Shown here in pieces: positions 38,922 to 50,548 of a DNA stretch of 64,000 nucleotides (the first letter of the stretch is position 1; each line of letters opens with the position of its first letter). Position numbers and translations under genes: made by a program. The DNA is from Metopolophium dirhodum (Eukaryota > Arthropoda > Insecta > Hemiptera > Aphididae). The DNA is taken from contig NC_083568.1 in assembly GCF_019925205.1 (NCBI RefSeq), forward strand, positions 10,538,393 through 10,602,392, in the 5' to 3' direction. The notes under the pieces are model-generated. The model saw only the letters and a list, made by a program, of their open reading frames with translations. It searched no databases and was not told where the DNA came from.

Positions 38922-39994
38922 TTACCGCCGCGATCGGCCGCCCGTCAACCTCCAGCAGTATTTGGCGTACACACCGCTGTTCCAGCCCGGTTGAAACGCG
39001 CCGCCCGTCGTCAATATTCATGCGACTCCGTTTCATTTGAGATCGTCATGAACCATGGTATACGTGTTCACCCGTCTGACGTTTTTCGTCCGGTCAATGC
39101 ACGCCGTTTTCCGCACGCGTACTTTGCGTAAGTACAGTGCCGCCGCGTGCCATTGCATTGTAATTGATTTGTTATATTATCCATATACCATTATAATATT
39201 ATATAATTGTTTTGTGCGTGGTAAAACGTTAAATTCTGTAGAAACCATGTTTTGTATATCTATTGTAATATACCACGATACTATTATTGAATTGTAATTG
39301 ATTTATATTATATCAATGGTAACCTTCTCTTGAAAATCGCAAGTCGCGTTGTCACTATCCGCAGTGTTTAAAATTGGAACCGCGGCTGTGGCGTCAAAAA
39401 ATACGTTGAATTCAAAGTCTACCATATTATATTGTTACAATACGCGTGGGTTTTCAGGAAACAATAAAAATAGTTTTAAATTAGTCCGTAGGGTAAAAAT
39501 AATAATATTTTAAACACTAAGGAGATGATTATTGTATTTTTATAAGAAAACTATTTCTTGATACATTTTTATCGGTTTTAATGAATTTATTGCATATTAG
39601 GTTATATTTTTCAGAAAATGAAAATCACTAAGTACACTTTTATTTACTGAATACATAAATAAATAAATACTAATATAGTTTTTAGTCGTTAAAAAATAAA
39701 AAAGGCTATTATGGTGTCATTTTCATTTATCAAGAATAATTTACAAAACAATTTACTAACTGCACATCGGTATCTCTCCTACTAATAAATAAATAAATAA
39801 TAATTATAAAAACAATATTAAAGGTAATAAATCGTTTAAAATAATATAAAAAAATATTCAAAACAACGTGTGGGTGTAAGATGACGAATTAAAGCGTAAT
39901 TTTTCCCCTCATGCTGTTTTTATTAACAGAACGATTATCATAAAAAACTATTGTAAAAGAAATATGTCTCCGATGAATTAGTAAGTATTGAGTT
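38922..39994. other. GC-rich tail grading into AT-rich non-coding DNA
   Basis: 38922-39170 stays GC-richer and is probably the 3' part of the orphan-gene transcript region. The frame at 39055-39297 has no recognisable features. 39300-39994 is AT-rich without signals. Confidence 0.4.
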
Positions 39995-40310
39995 CAGGGG
40001 CGTGTTCCAGTCGTGTTTAATTATTAATTTATTTTTAAAAATTGTTTACATATAACTATATAAGTATATAACAGAATTATCACTATAATATTAATATTGT
40101 AGTGATCGTTAGTAAGACATGTATTTAGTAGACAGTAAGTTGGTTGTAATGCTGTCAGTGTACTTTATTTTATTTGAAAATAATGTCTTAAAAGAGAGTA
40201 AAATTAGGTGGCGCTGAATATAAAAAAGAGCAAAAGTAAAACAGTTAAAATTAGAAGAATTAAAACGAAAAATTACAAAATTACAAACTTTTTTTTACGC
40301 CATCAGCGTT
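39995..40310 (+). mobile_element. Left end of a hAT-type element, truncated
   Basis: CAGGGGCGTGTTCCAG at 39995 is a typical hAT terminus (CAGNGGCG). About 190 bp further in, ATGTCT at 40183 starts a decayed frame with stops that reads KRVKLGGAEYKKEQK. This resembles the opening (S-K-R-K-x-S-G-A-E-Y-K-K) of ZMYM1/TTF-finger-like hAT proteins. No right terminus was found; the sequence passes into the interspersed repeat at about 40311. Confidence 0.45.
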
Positions 40311-40980
40311 ACTGCGTTAGTAAAAAAAGTAGGTCAGCGCATTTCGGTGGTGGATGTTTGTCCATTATCCCTTCGGGCCTCGGACAGGATAGTGTAATTT
40401 TACTGTATTCGATTTGAATGCAATGCTTGCATTCGATAAAAAACGATTCTGAGCGGACGAGGGAATCTTTTTTAATTTTATTCGTTTCTATGCTGATAAA
40501 CAAAGCGTTTTAATAACAGCTTAAGAACGATTTACATAAATAGGTAATTTATATAATTATAATTATAATTTATAATTAGGAAATATCATAAAAATGAAAA
40601 AAAAAAAATGGCCAAAATTGTCCGAACTTTCAGCAGTAAGGAACAAAATCTAAAATACAACAAAAAATATCTCTTGTCATTTTTCATTTGAAGCAATATT
40701 TCTGGTAGAAAACGTCGTCCGTAATTATTTAATATTATAAAATCGTGAAATCGTACGTTTTTTCTCCTTTAACCGCTTTTATTTCGAGTAGCGTTTTGAA
40801 AATCAAAAAATAACATCTCTAAAGTACCAACTCAAGAACATTACCTTTCAGAAAAGATACTATACTTGGTACTTTTGAGCAAGTTTAGAGGGAGAAAAAG
40901 TGTTTACAGAATAAAAAATAAATAAACATCATTGTAAAACCATTACATTCCTCGCTCCGTTCAGAATTTAAAAGTTGTAA
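40311..40980. repeat. Interspersed repeat block
   Basis: It contains AAAACGATTCTGAGCGGACG near 40440 and ends with CATCATTGTAAAACCATTAC followed by CCTCGCTCCGTTCAGAAT, the same type of end as at 34430-34480. It also contains a segment similar to 34310-34400 (AAAGTACCAAC, then CAGAAAAG). Non-coding. Confidence 0.6.
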
Positions 40981-41329
40981 AACTTACCGGAGTCTGCTGA
41001 TATTCTGCGTTTTGACGCTAAAAAATTACACTCAAATACGCTGTAAATGAAATTTTCATCGTTGTTCGCTTCAACGTCAATATAATATTATAACTATTTA
41101 TCCCATAGAGTAACATAATATTCAAATCACATGGAGGTATATGCACGCTGAGACGTGCCGCTATCTGTGATAAACTGTGAGAAATACTGAATTCGTCGTC
41201 TTTCCCCTACGTATATAATAACATACTACTATATTAGTATGCCGCATAATGCTAATATAGTTATACAGCTAAACAACTTCATATTATTTATGTCATAATA
41301 ATTACAACATAGATAAACATTATTGCTAT

Positions 41330-42170
41330 AAATATTTATCGGCCCGGTAGACAGTAAAAATCGCGCACGCAACGTTAAAAAAAATATCGGAATATACGGT
41401 ACCTACTATATTTTCTTCCGTACCGGCGTTTAATCGCTGCTATATGTGCGCATCTATATTTAATGACATTCGTTTAGTTTTAAACTTTACCACACAAAGA
41501 TTATCGGCGCGCCTACCGTTCACCGATCAGATAATATCGTACCGATGTGGTTTGCCTCATATAAAACTCAATAATTGTATCGTTGTCGTTATCACTTACG
41601 TACCGTTAGCGTACCGTCTACCGCAGCAGTGCGCCGTGCGGACCTTTAAATGTCTTAATGTATTGTGATTTGTAATTATAATTTGAATTGTATTATTATT
41701 TATTACCTATTGATAAATTGTAATTGTATTGCATTATCTGACTGTTAATTATATGTTTAATAAATTTAAATATCCACAGTGTCAAACATTCAACTATTTT
41801 TAATTGTAACAAGACACATAATATAAATAATAATTATAAAATATGACATTGTTCTCTGTGGTATTAGCGTTTGGCTGCCATATTTAAAAACGGGGGATAC
41901 CGGCTTCAAATCTCCCCATTACCGATAGGATAACAAAAATTATTATTCTGGAATCAGAAATCAGAATAAGATTAAACCGCTTTCGCGCATGCATGATGCA
42001 TAATGACCCGCCGAACAGTGCCTGATCACCCAATGCGATGGCTATGCGTTCTGTGATTGGCCGACAATCTTCGCCGGCCGTCATCGGTCATCGGGCGCTC
42101 TCGCACCGATGTCCGGATTGTGGTGGTGACTGGTGATGCGCCGAAAAAACGTATTTTAGTCGGCCGAGTG
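41330..42170. other. Patchy CpG-rich non-coding region
   Basis: GC-richer patches at 41330-41660 and 41880-42170 are separated by AT-rich DNA. The frame at 41444-41668 and the minus frame at 41884-42084 have no recognisable features. These may be regulatory or untranslated-exon sequences; nothing decides this. Confidence 0.3.
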
Positions 42171-42257
42171 GTTCAATCTTATTCTGAAGATAGAGTATAG
42201 CAATCTATACAGTTTATTATCTATATCTGTAGTCAGCTTGCATACCATACAGTCACC

Positions 42258-42321
42258 ATTAAAGATATACCTAGTATATATCTATAGTATATACCTAGTA
42301 TATACCTAGTATATCTTTAAT
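42258..42321. repeat. Near-perfect 64-bp inverted repeat (hairpin)
   Basis: ATTAAAGATATACCTAGTAT on the left pairs with its near-inverse ending TATCTTTAAT on the right. Internal ATACCTAGTAT repeats also help pairing. It could form a long hairpin in RNA or a cruciform in DNA. Confidence 0.8.
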
Positions 42322-42914
42322 CGTGCTCTATGTTGCATACCCACCGTGTTAATATAAATTACCGATACAGTGACCCAATCTTCAATAGCAGTAGTGCCAA
42401 ACTTCCAACGCCATTGGTAACTTTATAATTATTTCTAGGTTCTACTAATTTATCATACTAATACTACAGTCAAAAAATATTTTTCGTTACATAATTATCA
42501 TTATAGTAGTTCTATTATAAATGAGCTAGAATTAGTGTAAATCAATATTTTTGAATTTTTTTTATAGGGAAAAAATGAGGAATTTATAACCTGATTTTGG
42601 GGAATCTTACAAAACTTAGTAGTTAGTTGCGATTTTGCGAACTCTGAAATATTAATTTTACTGGTTATTGTTCTATGATCTTTTTTTACCCTACGAATTT
42701 ACATATCAAAAAGTCAAAAAATTTGCAAAATAAACGGTTTTTCGGTATTGAGAAAACACAGTTTTAAGGTAAGTAACACATTTTATTTTAATACATACAT
42801 GATTTCACAGTAGCGGCTCGTGAGTAAATATTCTGGGGATACTTAAATTAGTGTCTACAATAATAATGATTAAATGTAAATTGTAATAAATTATTGTGGC
42901 GTACGGACGTACTA

Positions 42915-44515
42915 CAGTGTAGGACTGGTGGTATTTTCGGTATACCGGTAATTACAGGTTTTTAAAAAATACCGATATCCAGTATTTTCGGTATTTTAGA
43001 ATACCGGTGTACCATGAATCGATAATTACCGTTGTTACCAAAAATACCGTATACCTACATTTATAATTCATTACTTTTATATAATCGTAATGACATAATA
43101 TAATATTTAATAGCAGGGCCTAAAATTAAGATATTTTGTTACTGCACACCTAATTCCAAACAAAAATATTTTAAAATAATGAACATAATAGACCTAGTAG
43201 TGCACACGCAGAGGCGGGCACTGGGGGGAGGTTAGGGATTATATCTCCCCATTGTCTTTTTTTGCTGACCTACAGAAAACCACTTATTAGTTATTACAGC
43301 TGTTTTAGAGTCATTAATTTGTATTAATTATTAATTTTATTCGTTGAGTCAACAAACTTGTAATTTAATACGATGCTCTTAATATATTCTTGCAATGTCA
43401 GTTGAAAAATATTAAAAATACAGTCACAATTTTTTTTTATAAGCATTTAGTTCAAATTTTAACCAATTACGAAAAAATCATGAAGATGTGCAAATTATTT
43501 TGAGTTAGAAATTCATAAAAAATCTTATTTTTAAATCTAACTATCTAAGATTTGATAATTTAATACAAGATTCCTCATAAGTTTGTCTACCTTTATCAAA
43601 AAAAAATGTTTACCGGAAAGTCAAATTAAATTCTTATGAGCGTTTGAAGTTCAAATTTTAACATTTTCTTATATTGTATTTTTTTTTTATATAAAAAGCG
43701 TGTAAATATAACACACGGCTCCTAATATATTTTTACAATAGCAGTTGAAAAATATTAAAAATACACATGCACAATTTTTTTTATAAATATTTAAAATTTT
43801 AATCTTGACAAAATTTAAAATGCGGGTAAGTGGATGTCACTCTGTTGTAGTACTAGGTTACAAGTGAGTCAATGTATAATGGATTGTATTAAACTTGAAT
43901 TCAATGATATATGATAATTTGTATCCAGGATAAAAAAATAAATAAATAAATAAATAAAAACCATTGTAAAAACTATTATAAAATGATTTAGTACCTATAG
44001 TTAAAAAATTATATAATATTATATTTATAATAATAACAATATAAATATAATATACAATATCCTAGGCTGCCAAACCGTCTCTGTTCAGAAACGTTTTTTT
44101 GCACACATGATGTATATCATTGAATTTAAATTTACAGTCACCCACTTGTAGCCTACTGTACAGCAGAGCCATTTCCACTTAACTGCTTTTTTTTGTTTAT
44201 TAAAAAAAAAATGTTGTCCCTCCCATTTAAAATTCCTGGGCACGCCACTGTGCACATGCCTCATATAAATCAAATAAAAATTTATAAAAGCCGAAAATAA
44301 GTACTGCACACAATTTTAGGCCCTGGAGACCCTATCCTAGGTTGGAAACTTGGAAACACCAATACATTCACCGAGGTTATGGTATTTTTGACAATTATCT
44401 ATTGAGGTACGGAATCGTACGGTATTTTCGATAATTACCGATAACCGATAATATAACCGACAATACCGTAAATACCGGTAGTAAACAAATACCGGATACC
44501 GGTATATCAAAATTT
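42915..44515. mobile_element. Repeat with ATACCGGTA-rich ends, nested host of a hAT element
   Basis: Both ends carry clusters of ATACCGGTA, TTTCGGTAT and ATAATTACCG motifs (42925-43060 and 44380-44510) in largely inverted arrangement. The interior is occupied by the 1.04-kb hAT-like element at 43209-44250. I could not define exact termini or a target duplication. Non-coding. Confidence 0.4.
43209..44250. mobile_element. hAT-like element, 1.04 kb, non-autonomous
   Basis: The ends CAGAGGCGGGCACTGG and (inverted) CAGTGGCGTGCCCAGG match at 12 of 16. They are flanked by TGCACACG (43201-43208) and TGCACATG (44251-44258), an 8-bp duplication with one difference. The interior consists of interspersed repeat segments, including GTGGATGTCACTC at about 43830 and an inverted relative at about 44160, so it could fold back. 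No transposase. Confidence 0.65.
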
Positions 44516-44519
44516 TTCG

Positions 44520-45079
44520 TAGTACGATGGCGCGGTGGTAGTGGCGTTAGTGCGGCACGTCATATAGGTATTGTCATGAACACAGGTTCAATTGGCGCAT
44601 GCGGACGGAACAGCTTTTGGTGCGCGGCATGAGTATGAGTACATAAATACATTTTCTGCGGCTTTTCTTGATGCCGCTCTGCAAAATTCCGATCTTCCTA
44701 GTAGGCAAAAGATGTAACGGATTCAAAACACCAGTGACTAGGAATACAATTTTAATTCGATTTCAAAATTATATTTTGTAGAATGAAATAGATATAAAGT
44801 TTTTAATATACGAAGCACTCCCTATTAATCACATTAATTTATTATCTTCATCATATTATTGAATAAAACAAAAATAATTTTTTTTATAAATTTTTGGTCT
44901 ATAGCAGGTCATCTGTTAGTTTTCTTTTAATTGTGTTGAATTATTATTTACTTTTATTTTAGAATTTCATAAACATAACATTTTAGCATAGAATATTTTT
45001 GTATGTTGAACCAACCCAGATATTTAGCATGTTTTTATTTTGTACAATATTTTGACATTAATTTTGTTGTTCTTTACAG
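44520..45079 (+). other. Upstream region of the PDH E1-alpha pseudogene
   Basis: A moderately GC-rich stretch (44520-44720) is followed by an AT-rich intron-like sequence ending TTCTTTACAG at 45079. ATG at 44671 opens MPLCKIPIFLVGKRCNG and continues basic, with no acidic residues in the first 25, which could be the mitochondrial targeting exon of the pseudogene. I could not fix a donor site, so this is only a candidate. Confidence 0.3.
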
Positions 45080-46869
45080 AATGTGTTATCTTTCTATGAG
45101 ATTCGTTTCTTTCCAAGCACACCAGTAGCGACTTTTGAAACTAAGGTATAGAGACATTTTATGATTAGATTGAAATAGGTTGATATTTTCACCAAAATTA
45201 TTATTATGCACCTATAATATATAATTTTTTAGCCATATAAGTTGCATAAACTTGAAAATGGTCCGAGTTCAACCGTCACAGTGTCTTCGGAAGATGCTAT
45301 TAAATATTATAAACAGATGCAAACTATTCGACGAATAGAAACAGCAATCTGCAGGTAATTTGTACAAGGAAAAAATAGTACGAGGTTTTTGTCATCTCTA
45401 CTCTGGACAGGTAAATTAATAATTTGTTAAAAATGTACAGTTGAAACAATATGTTATCAATAGTTTTCATGCTATATTGCTATTTAATTTAGACTGTTTG
45501 CTGGTTTAAAACCATACATCATAGTTGTTTAAATAATATTAGTGTGTATCCGTATAAAATTTGTTTCTATAGGAAGCATGTGCTGTAGGAATGGAAGCTA
45601 TGTTCCGTGATACTGATTCAATAATTACGGCATATCGTGCTCACGGTTGGACGTACCTTATGGGTGTGGGTCCTTTTAATGTATTATCAGAATTATCTGG
45701 GCATAAAAGTGGAAGTTCTCGTGCTAAAGGTGGTTCTATGCATATGTATGCCAAAAACTTTTACGGAGGCAACGGAATTGTTGGAGCACAGATAAATCCA
45801 CTATTCTGTTTTTCGTACAGTGAAAATTTAAGAAATATTAGCAGTTATATTTTTTAATAAAAAAAACTTTTAATTGTAATTTTATGCACTCTATTTAATA
45901 ATAATTTTATTTTTAGGTACCACTTGGTACTGGAATATCATTAGCTGCTAAATATTTAGGTACTGGTGGTGTGTGTTTTACCTTGTATGGTGATGGAGCT
46001 GCTAATCAAGGACAAATATTTGAGGCTTTCAATATGGCAAAATTGTTGGATAACCTTGTGTGTATGTTTGTGAAAATAATGGCTATGACATGGGAACTAT
46101 AGCTCTAACCGTGCATCTGCTAGTGTAGCATATTATACACGAGGAGATTATATTCCTGGTATCTGGGTAGACGGTATGGATATTTTGGCTGTCAGAGAAG
46201 CTGCTCGTTTTGCCATAGATTATTGTTCTAGTGGTAAAGTACCATTAGTTTTGGAAACAGAAACTTACCGATACTCAGGACACTCTATGTCTGACCCGGG
46301 AACATCTTATAGAACTCGCGATGAAGTTCAAGAAGTGCGTCAAACAAGAGATCCAATAACATCGTTCAAAGAAAAAATCATAGGAGCTAATTTAGTTAAT
46401 ATTGATGAATTAAAGGTAAATATACTAATCTAAACTTAAGTAGGTATATTAAACACTAAATAGTAGGTATTATGGTAATAATTGTTCTATAAAGCAATTT
46501 CTTTAATTTTTTTAGAGTTGTTATTACCTATCAGTACACCTGTTGTAGGTACTACCTTGTTTTTCAACATCTTGTTTATTGTTTTTTTTTATAAACTATA
46601 GTGTTGTGGTGTTTTAAACAATTGTTTTATGTAAACAATATATGTCCATAATATTGTATAATAATAATAAATGTATTATTGTTTAGAAAATTGATGATGA
46701 AATTAAAGCTCAAATTGATGATGCTGTAAAGAGAGCAAAAGCAGACATGGAAATTCCATTGTCTGAACTTGCAGGTGATGTTTATTCAAAACCACTTGAG
46801 ACTACAATGAGAGGAGTAAGTCCATTTCAGAGTTTGGAACACATAAGAATTGGACCAGCTATAAATTAA
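45080..46869 (+). pseudogene. Pdha: Pyruvate dehydrogenase E1 alpha subunit pseudogene, introns retained
   Basis: Five exon-like blocks (45080-45145, 45233-45410, 45573-45791, 45917-46415, 46687-46869) encode most of mitochondrial PDH E1 alpha, which decarboxylates pyruvate with thiamine diphosphate. Visible landmarks are RGFCHLYSGQ, HMYAKNFYGGNG, the ThDP motif GDGAANQGQ and the regulatory loop YRYSGHSMSDPG. Breaks: a 4-bp insertion at about 45348 before NLYKEK; a 4-bp loss at about 46073 in the ThDP-binding FVCENN segment; a 2-bp gain near 46106; and the exon 3 donor reads AT instead of GT. Introns remain, so it arose by DNA duplication rather than retroposition. It is flanked by hAT-like elements. 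An intact copy is expected elsewhere. Confidence 0.88.
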
Positions 46870-47231
46870 AAATAAAATGTAAATGTATTTATTTATAATT
46901 CTTAAAGTTCAAACTGTACATTTACTAAAATATTCAGTCCATTTATTATATTCATAATTTTTTTTATTAGATATGTTTGTGTATGTAATATATGCTCTAA
47001 GGCGCTTTATTATTAAATTGTATTGTTTAACTTTTAGTACAAGAGAAAAAATATATTTTTGTTGGATAATAAAAATGTTAAATATTTATTTAACCTAAAA
47101 AAATTCTAATGCTTTTTTAAATCGAAATGTACCTATATTAGAGCAATAAACAGTTGTATTTGTTAATCAATAATGAATGTAGTAATTATTATTAGTAGAG
47201 TAATATTTTTTTTTAAATAATGTGTTCGTTT

Positions 47232-49020
47232 CAGTGGCGTACCGATAGGGTGGCATGACGTCAATGCGCCACAAGCCCATGAGGGCCCTTCAAGAAATGT
47301 CACAAATCCAAAAAAAACAAATCACCATTATTACAAAATTAAAATATAAGATGATCTTAAAAAAAAATTAAATTCTTGTAAAATTAAATCACTCTGAAAT
47401 TGACTACATTTACTATTTAGAATAATGACCGTGAGTGACTGACACGGTTATATTTTATACATTATTTTATCTGTTATAGCATCTCGTCTATGTTGTTGAT
47501 ATTGTAATAATTGTGGAACGGTTAGATTAAGTTATCCTTTTGTTAAAAATGTAGACAGTAGATCCTTTTTTTTAGACAAATATTATTTTACAGTGTCCAA
47601 ATCTGGTTTAAAAATCGGACATCATGGCTTTGTTATACTATTATAATTCAAAAAGCGTATTGAAGGTAGTTCAGGCTATCATTGGCGTGTACTGTGTGCA
47701 GACTTTTTTCACAGGATATGCCTATATTTTTAAATATGCATAGCTAAATACAAAAAATAATTCCCCAATAACTCTTAGTATAAATAATTTGTCTCACAAT
47801 ATAAAATACGAATCAAAATAACACGCAAGATCTAATTTTTGGTTTTAGATATTTTAATTTGAAAAGTTTGTATTCATCTCATTCAAATGACAGTATAAGA
47901 TCCTAAAAAAATATGATCATATTTATAATAATAGAAAATTAGATAATTTAGACAAATAATTTTGATCTAATTTGTAAATATTTTTTCATTTTTGATAGTA
48001 GGTAGTATGAAACGGAGTTTGTCGTTTGCGCATCATTAGTACCTTAGTTAAGAAATTTTGTAGGTCGTTTGCGCATCGCAAATTTTAACAATAGAAAGGT
48101 ACCTACTACCTTTTACCTATCTACCTATTAGTGATATAACCGGATATATTGGTGAGATAATAATATATATAACTGATAAATGATCATTTATAAGCGTATC
48201 AACCACGGTTGTAGATTTATACGAAAGATGATTAAATAATATTATATATTTTTTTTTTTTTTTGGTAAATGTGAATATTAATTTTTTATTTTTTTTTTAA
48301 ATATGAATTATGAATATTGACGATTATTTTCGTAAGTGTAAATAAAACCTGGTAATTTGGAATGCGCAATCGGCCTATAAAAAGGTTATTTGTAACAATA
48401 GCTAGGGAAAACACCCTATGCCTTTTTAACAATAGCTATGCGCAAACGGCCTATATAAAGATTTTTTTTAACAATAGCAATCGGAAAACACCCTATGCCT
48501 TTTTTAACAATAGTGATGCGCAAACGGCCTACAAAAAAGGTCATTCATTACAATAGCGATGCGCAAACGTCCTACGCCCGTATGAAAGTAAGCAACAGCG
48601 CTAAGGTCAACATTTTCAATGACAAAACTTATAATTCCCACGAAATAATAGATTTTGACTTTAACTATTAACATGAGTTGCCAATCCATTTTAATATGTA
48701 TAGAGAGGTACCTACTATTTATCTGTGGTGATTATGAAATATTGGCCCGCGATAATATAATTTTGAAATCTAATTAATATTTGATATCAACTCTCAACTC
48801 CCAATATTTTAATAAGAAAAAATAAAAATATTGCAATCCTCATCCAGAACTAAAATACTATGAACTATCTAAGTTCATGATTTTGATCAAAACATTTACA
48901 AATAAAAACTATGATTATGATAACTCTGCAGGGGATGTCCTTACACATTTGTAAAATTAAAGGCCAGCTGAATTATTTTGCAACATGCATTAGAAGTTCT
49001 AGTTACGCCACTGGCCACTG
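47232..49020. mobile_element. hAT-like element, 1.8 kb, non-autonomous
   Basis: The left end is CAGTGGCGTACCGATAG; the right end region reads CTAGTTACGCCACTGGCCACTG. The 8-bp flanks GTTCGTTT (47224-47231) and GTTCATTT (49021-49028) differ at one position. The right end carries a small duplication of CCACTGG. The interior has no transposase but includes inverted and direct copies of a GCGCAAACGGCCTA repeat. The pairing of ends is likely but not certain. Confidence 0.5.
48010..48580. repeat. Inverted and direct GCGCAAACGGCCTA minisatellite
   Basis: Direct units containing GCGCAAACGGCCTA and TAACAATAG start at about 48364, 48440, 48518 and 48561. Most are separated by about 76 bp, with the middle element ACACCCTATGCCTTTTT in two of them. 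Inverted partners (GTCGTTTGCGCATC) lie at about 48019 and 48067. The arrangement can fold into a stem of about 20 bp or more. Confidence 0.75.
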
Positions 49021-49539
49021 GTTCATTTCATATTGAAAGTCTACTGATTGCCAAATAATATTTTTTCTACTGATTAAGTACATTAAAACTTATCTTCCAC
49101 CAAATTTACTTTTTAAGTTCTCTAACTTAAGTTCAGTATTGGTTCAATGGTTTTAATTATCTAAAATTATAAAATCCAAAAAACTTCTTTATGTGGAGTT
49201 GAATGTGTGAGTAAAATTCCTAATATCTTGTTATCTTATGTAATAAAATAAAAATGTTTATATGTTAGGTTCATTATATTTTATTAATATTTTGTAGGTA
49301 ATGCAGCTAATATGAATTATTAATTATGATCATATTTACATACTTCATACAACACTTATTATATTTGTATATTATAATGTATAAGAACACTTTTTACATA
49401 TATACATATTATACTAAATAATAATTGAGTAATAAATATGCGTACCTATGTGGTCATATAGATTAATTTCAAGTGCATTTTGCATGCTACAGCTGGCCAC
49501 ATTGAAAAGTATAACTGTTTTAGTAAACTTTTCTTGTAG

Positions 49540-49790
49540 ACCTTGAAATTTAAGTAAAAATTCAAACTTTAAATGCTTATAAAAAAAAATTGTGTATTTT
49601 CAATATTTTTCAACTCCTATAATTTTCAAATATCAATATATCAGGAGCCTTGTATTAAATTTTCACGCTTTTTGACCCAACAAATGAAACTTTATTGACA
49701 ATTCTAGAATAAAAACTAAAAAAATTGAAAATTGAAAATATGCTACGTTACGCAATTGTAAGACAGCGACAACAAATGGCCGAGTAACGT
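49540..49790 (+). repeat. Interspersed repeat copy
   Basis: Contains TTCAAACTTTAAATGCTTAT and CAGGAGCCTTGTATTAAATT, relatives of the blocks at 29480 and 33485, and ends near GTAAGACAGCGACAAC. Non-coding. Confidence 0.6.
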
Positions 49791-50301
49791 CCTCTTAAAT
49801 GAAATATTCCCTAGGTATTTAATAGTATTATACTATTTATGTTGGTAATTTCTAATAGCTTCCTTACTCCACACTCTCCTCACTCCTCAGAATTAAATAC
49901 ATCCCAAAGAATTCTATTGGTTTGAACTTTGAAGTACATTTGAAATTACAACAAATAAACATTAATCATACAACGGAAAACAATATAAATCTGAATCAAC
50001 AATTGAAAATTATTTATTTAGTCGTAAGAGAGACCGTTTGTGTAGAGTTTCTAAGTGTATTAATTCCACTTTCCCAAACAAAATATTATATATAAACAAA
50101 CTGAATATACCATAATATTATAAAAACATCATAAATCATAACTTAAGTCAATTGTTTCTAAATTATTTTGTGATAAAAATGTCAATAATATATTACATTT
50201 AAATGTCCAATAAAACATAAATTATGTTTGTTATCTGCATTCTATAAATGTTAGTAATACTGTTATTAGATTACAAAACAATCTAAATACAATATAATAT
50301 G

Positions 50302-50307
50302 TTTATT
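50302..50307 (-). terminator. Candidate polyadenylation signal of the NUAK gene
   Basis: TTTATT on the plus strand reads AATAAA on the minus strand, about 240 bp past the NUAK stop. A second candidate lies at 50013-50018. Choice between them needs transcript data. Confidence 0.35.
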
Positions 50308-50548
50308 ACGTTGAATTATCAACATTTAAATGTCAATACAATATAACTATTTATAATAATAATAAATAAATAACTAATGAACTAGGGTATAATATTTGTT
50401 ATTCTGTGATTTCCTTGTAGTTTGACTCAATCAGATATATTTTCTGTATGTTTATATATTAGGCAAATACAAATCGGGAAAACTCTATACATATACTGGT
50501 AACCGATACAATAACAATTTGTTATGAAAGCTTGAATTTAAGACAAAA

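Noticed and set aside
45591..46433. Treating the two PDH E1-alpha frames as separate intact genes
   Set aside because: They are exon pieces of one broken gene with frameshifts and flanking exon fragments.
48362..48556. Frame with repeated Asn-Asn-Ser motifs
   Set aside because: It is the translated non-coding minisatellite; the repeat also occurs inverted and in other frames.
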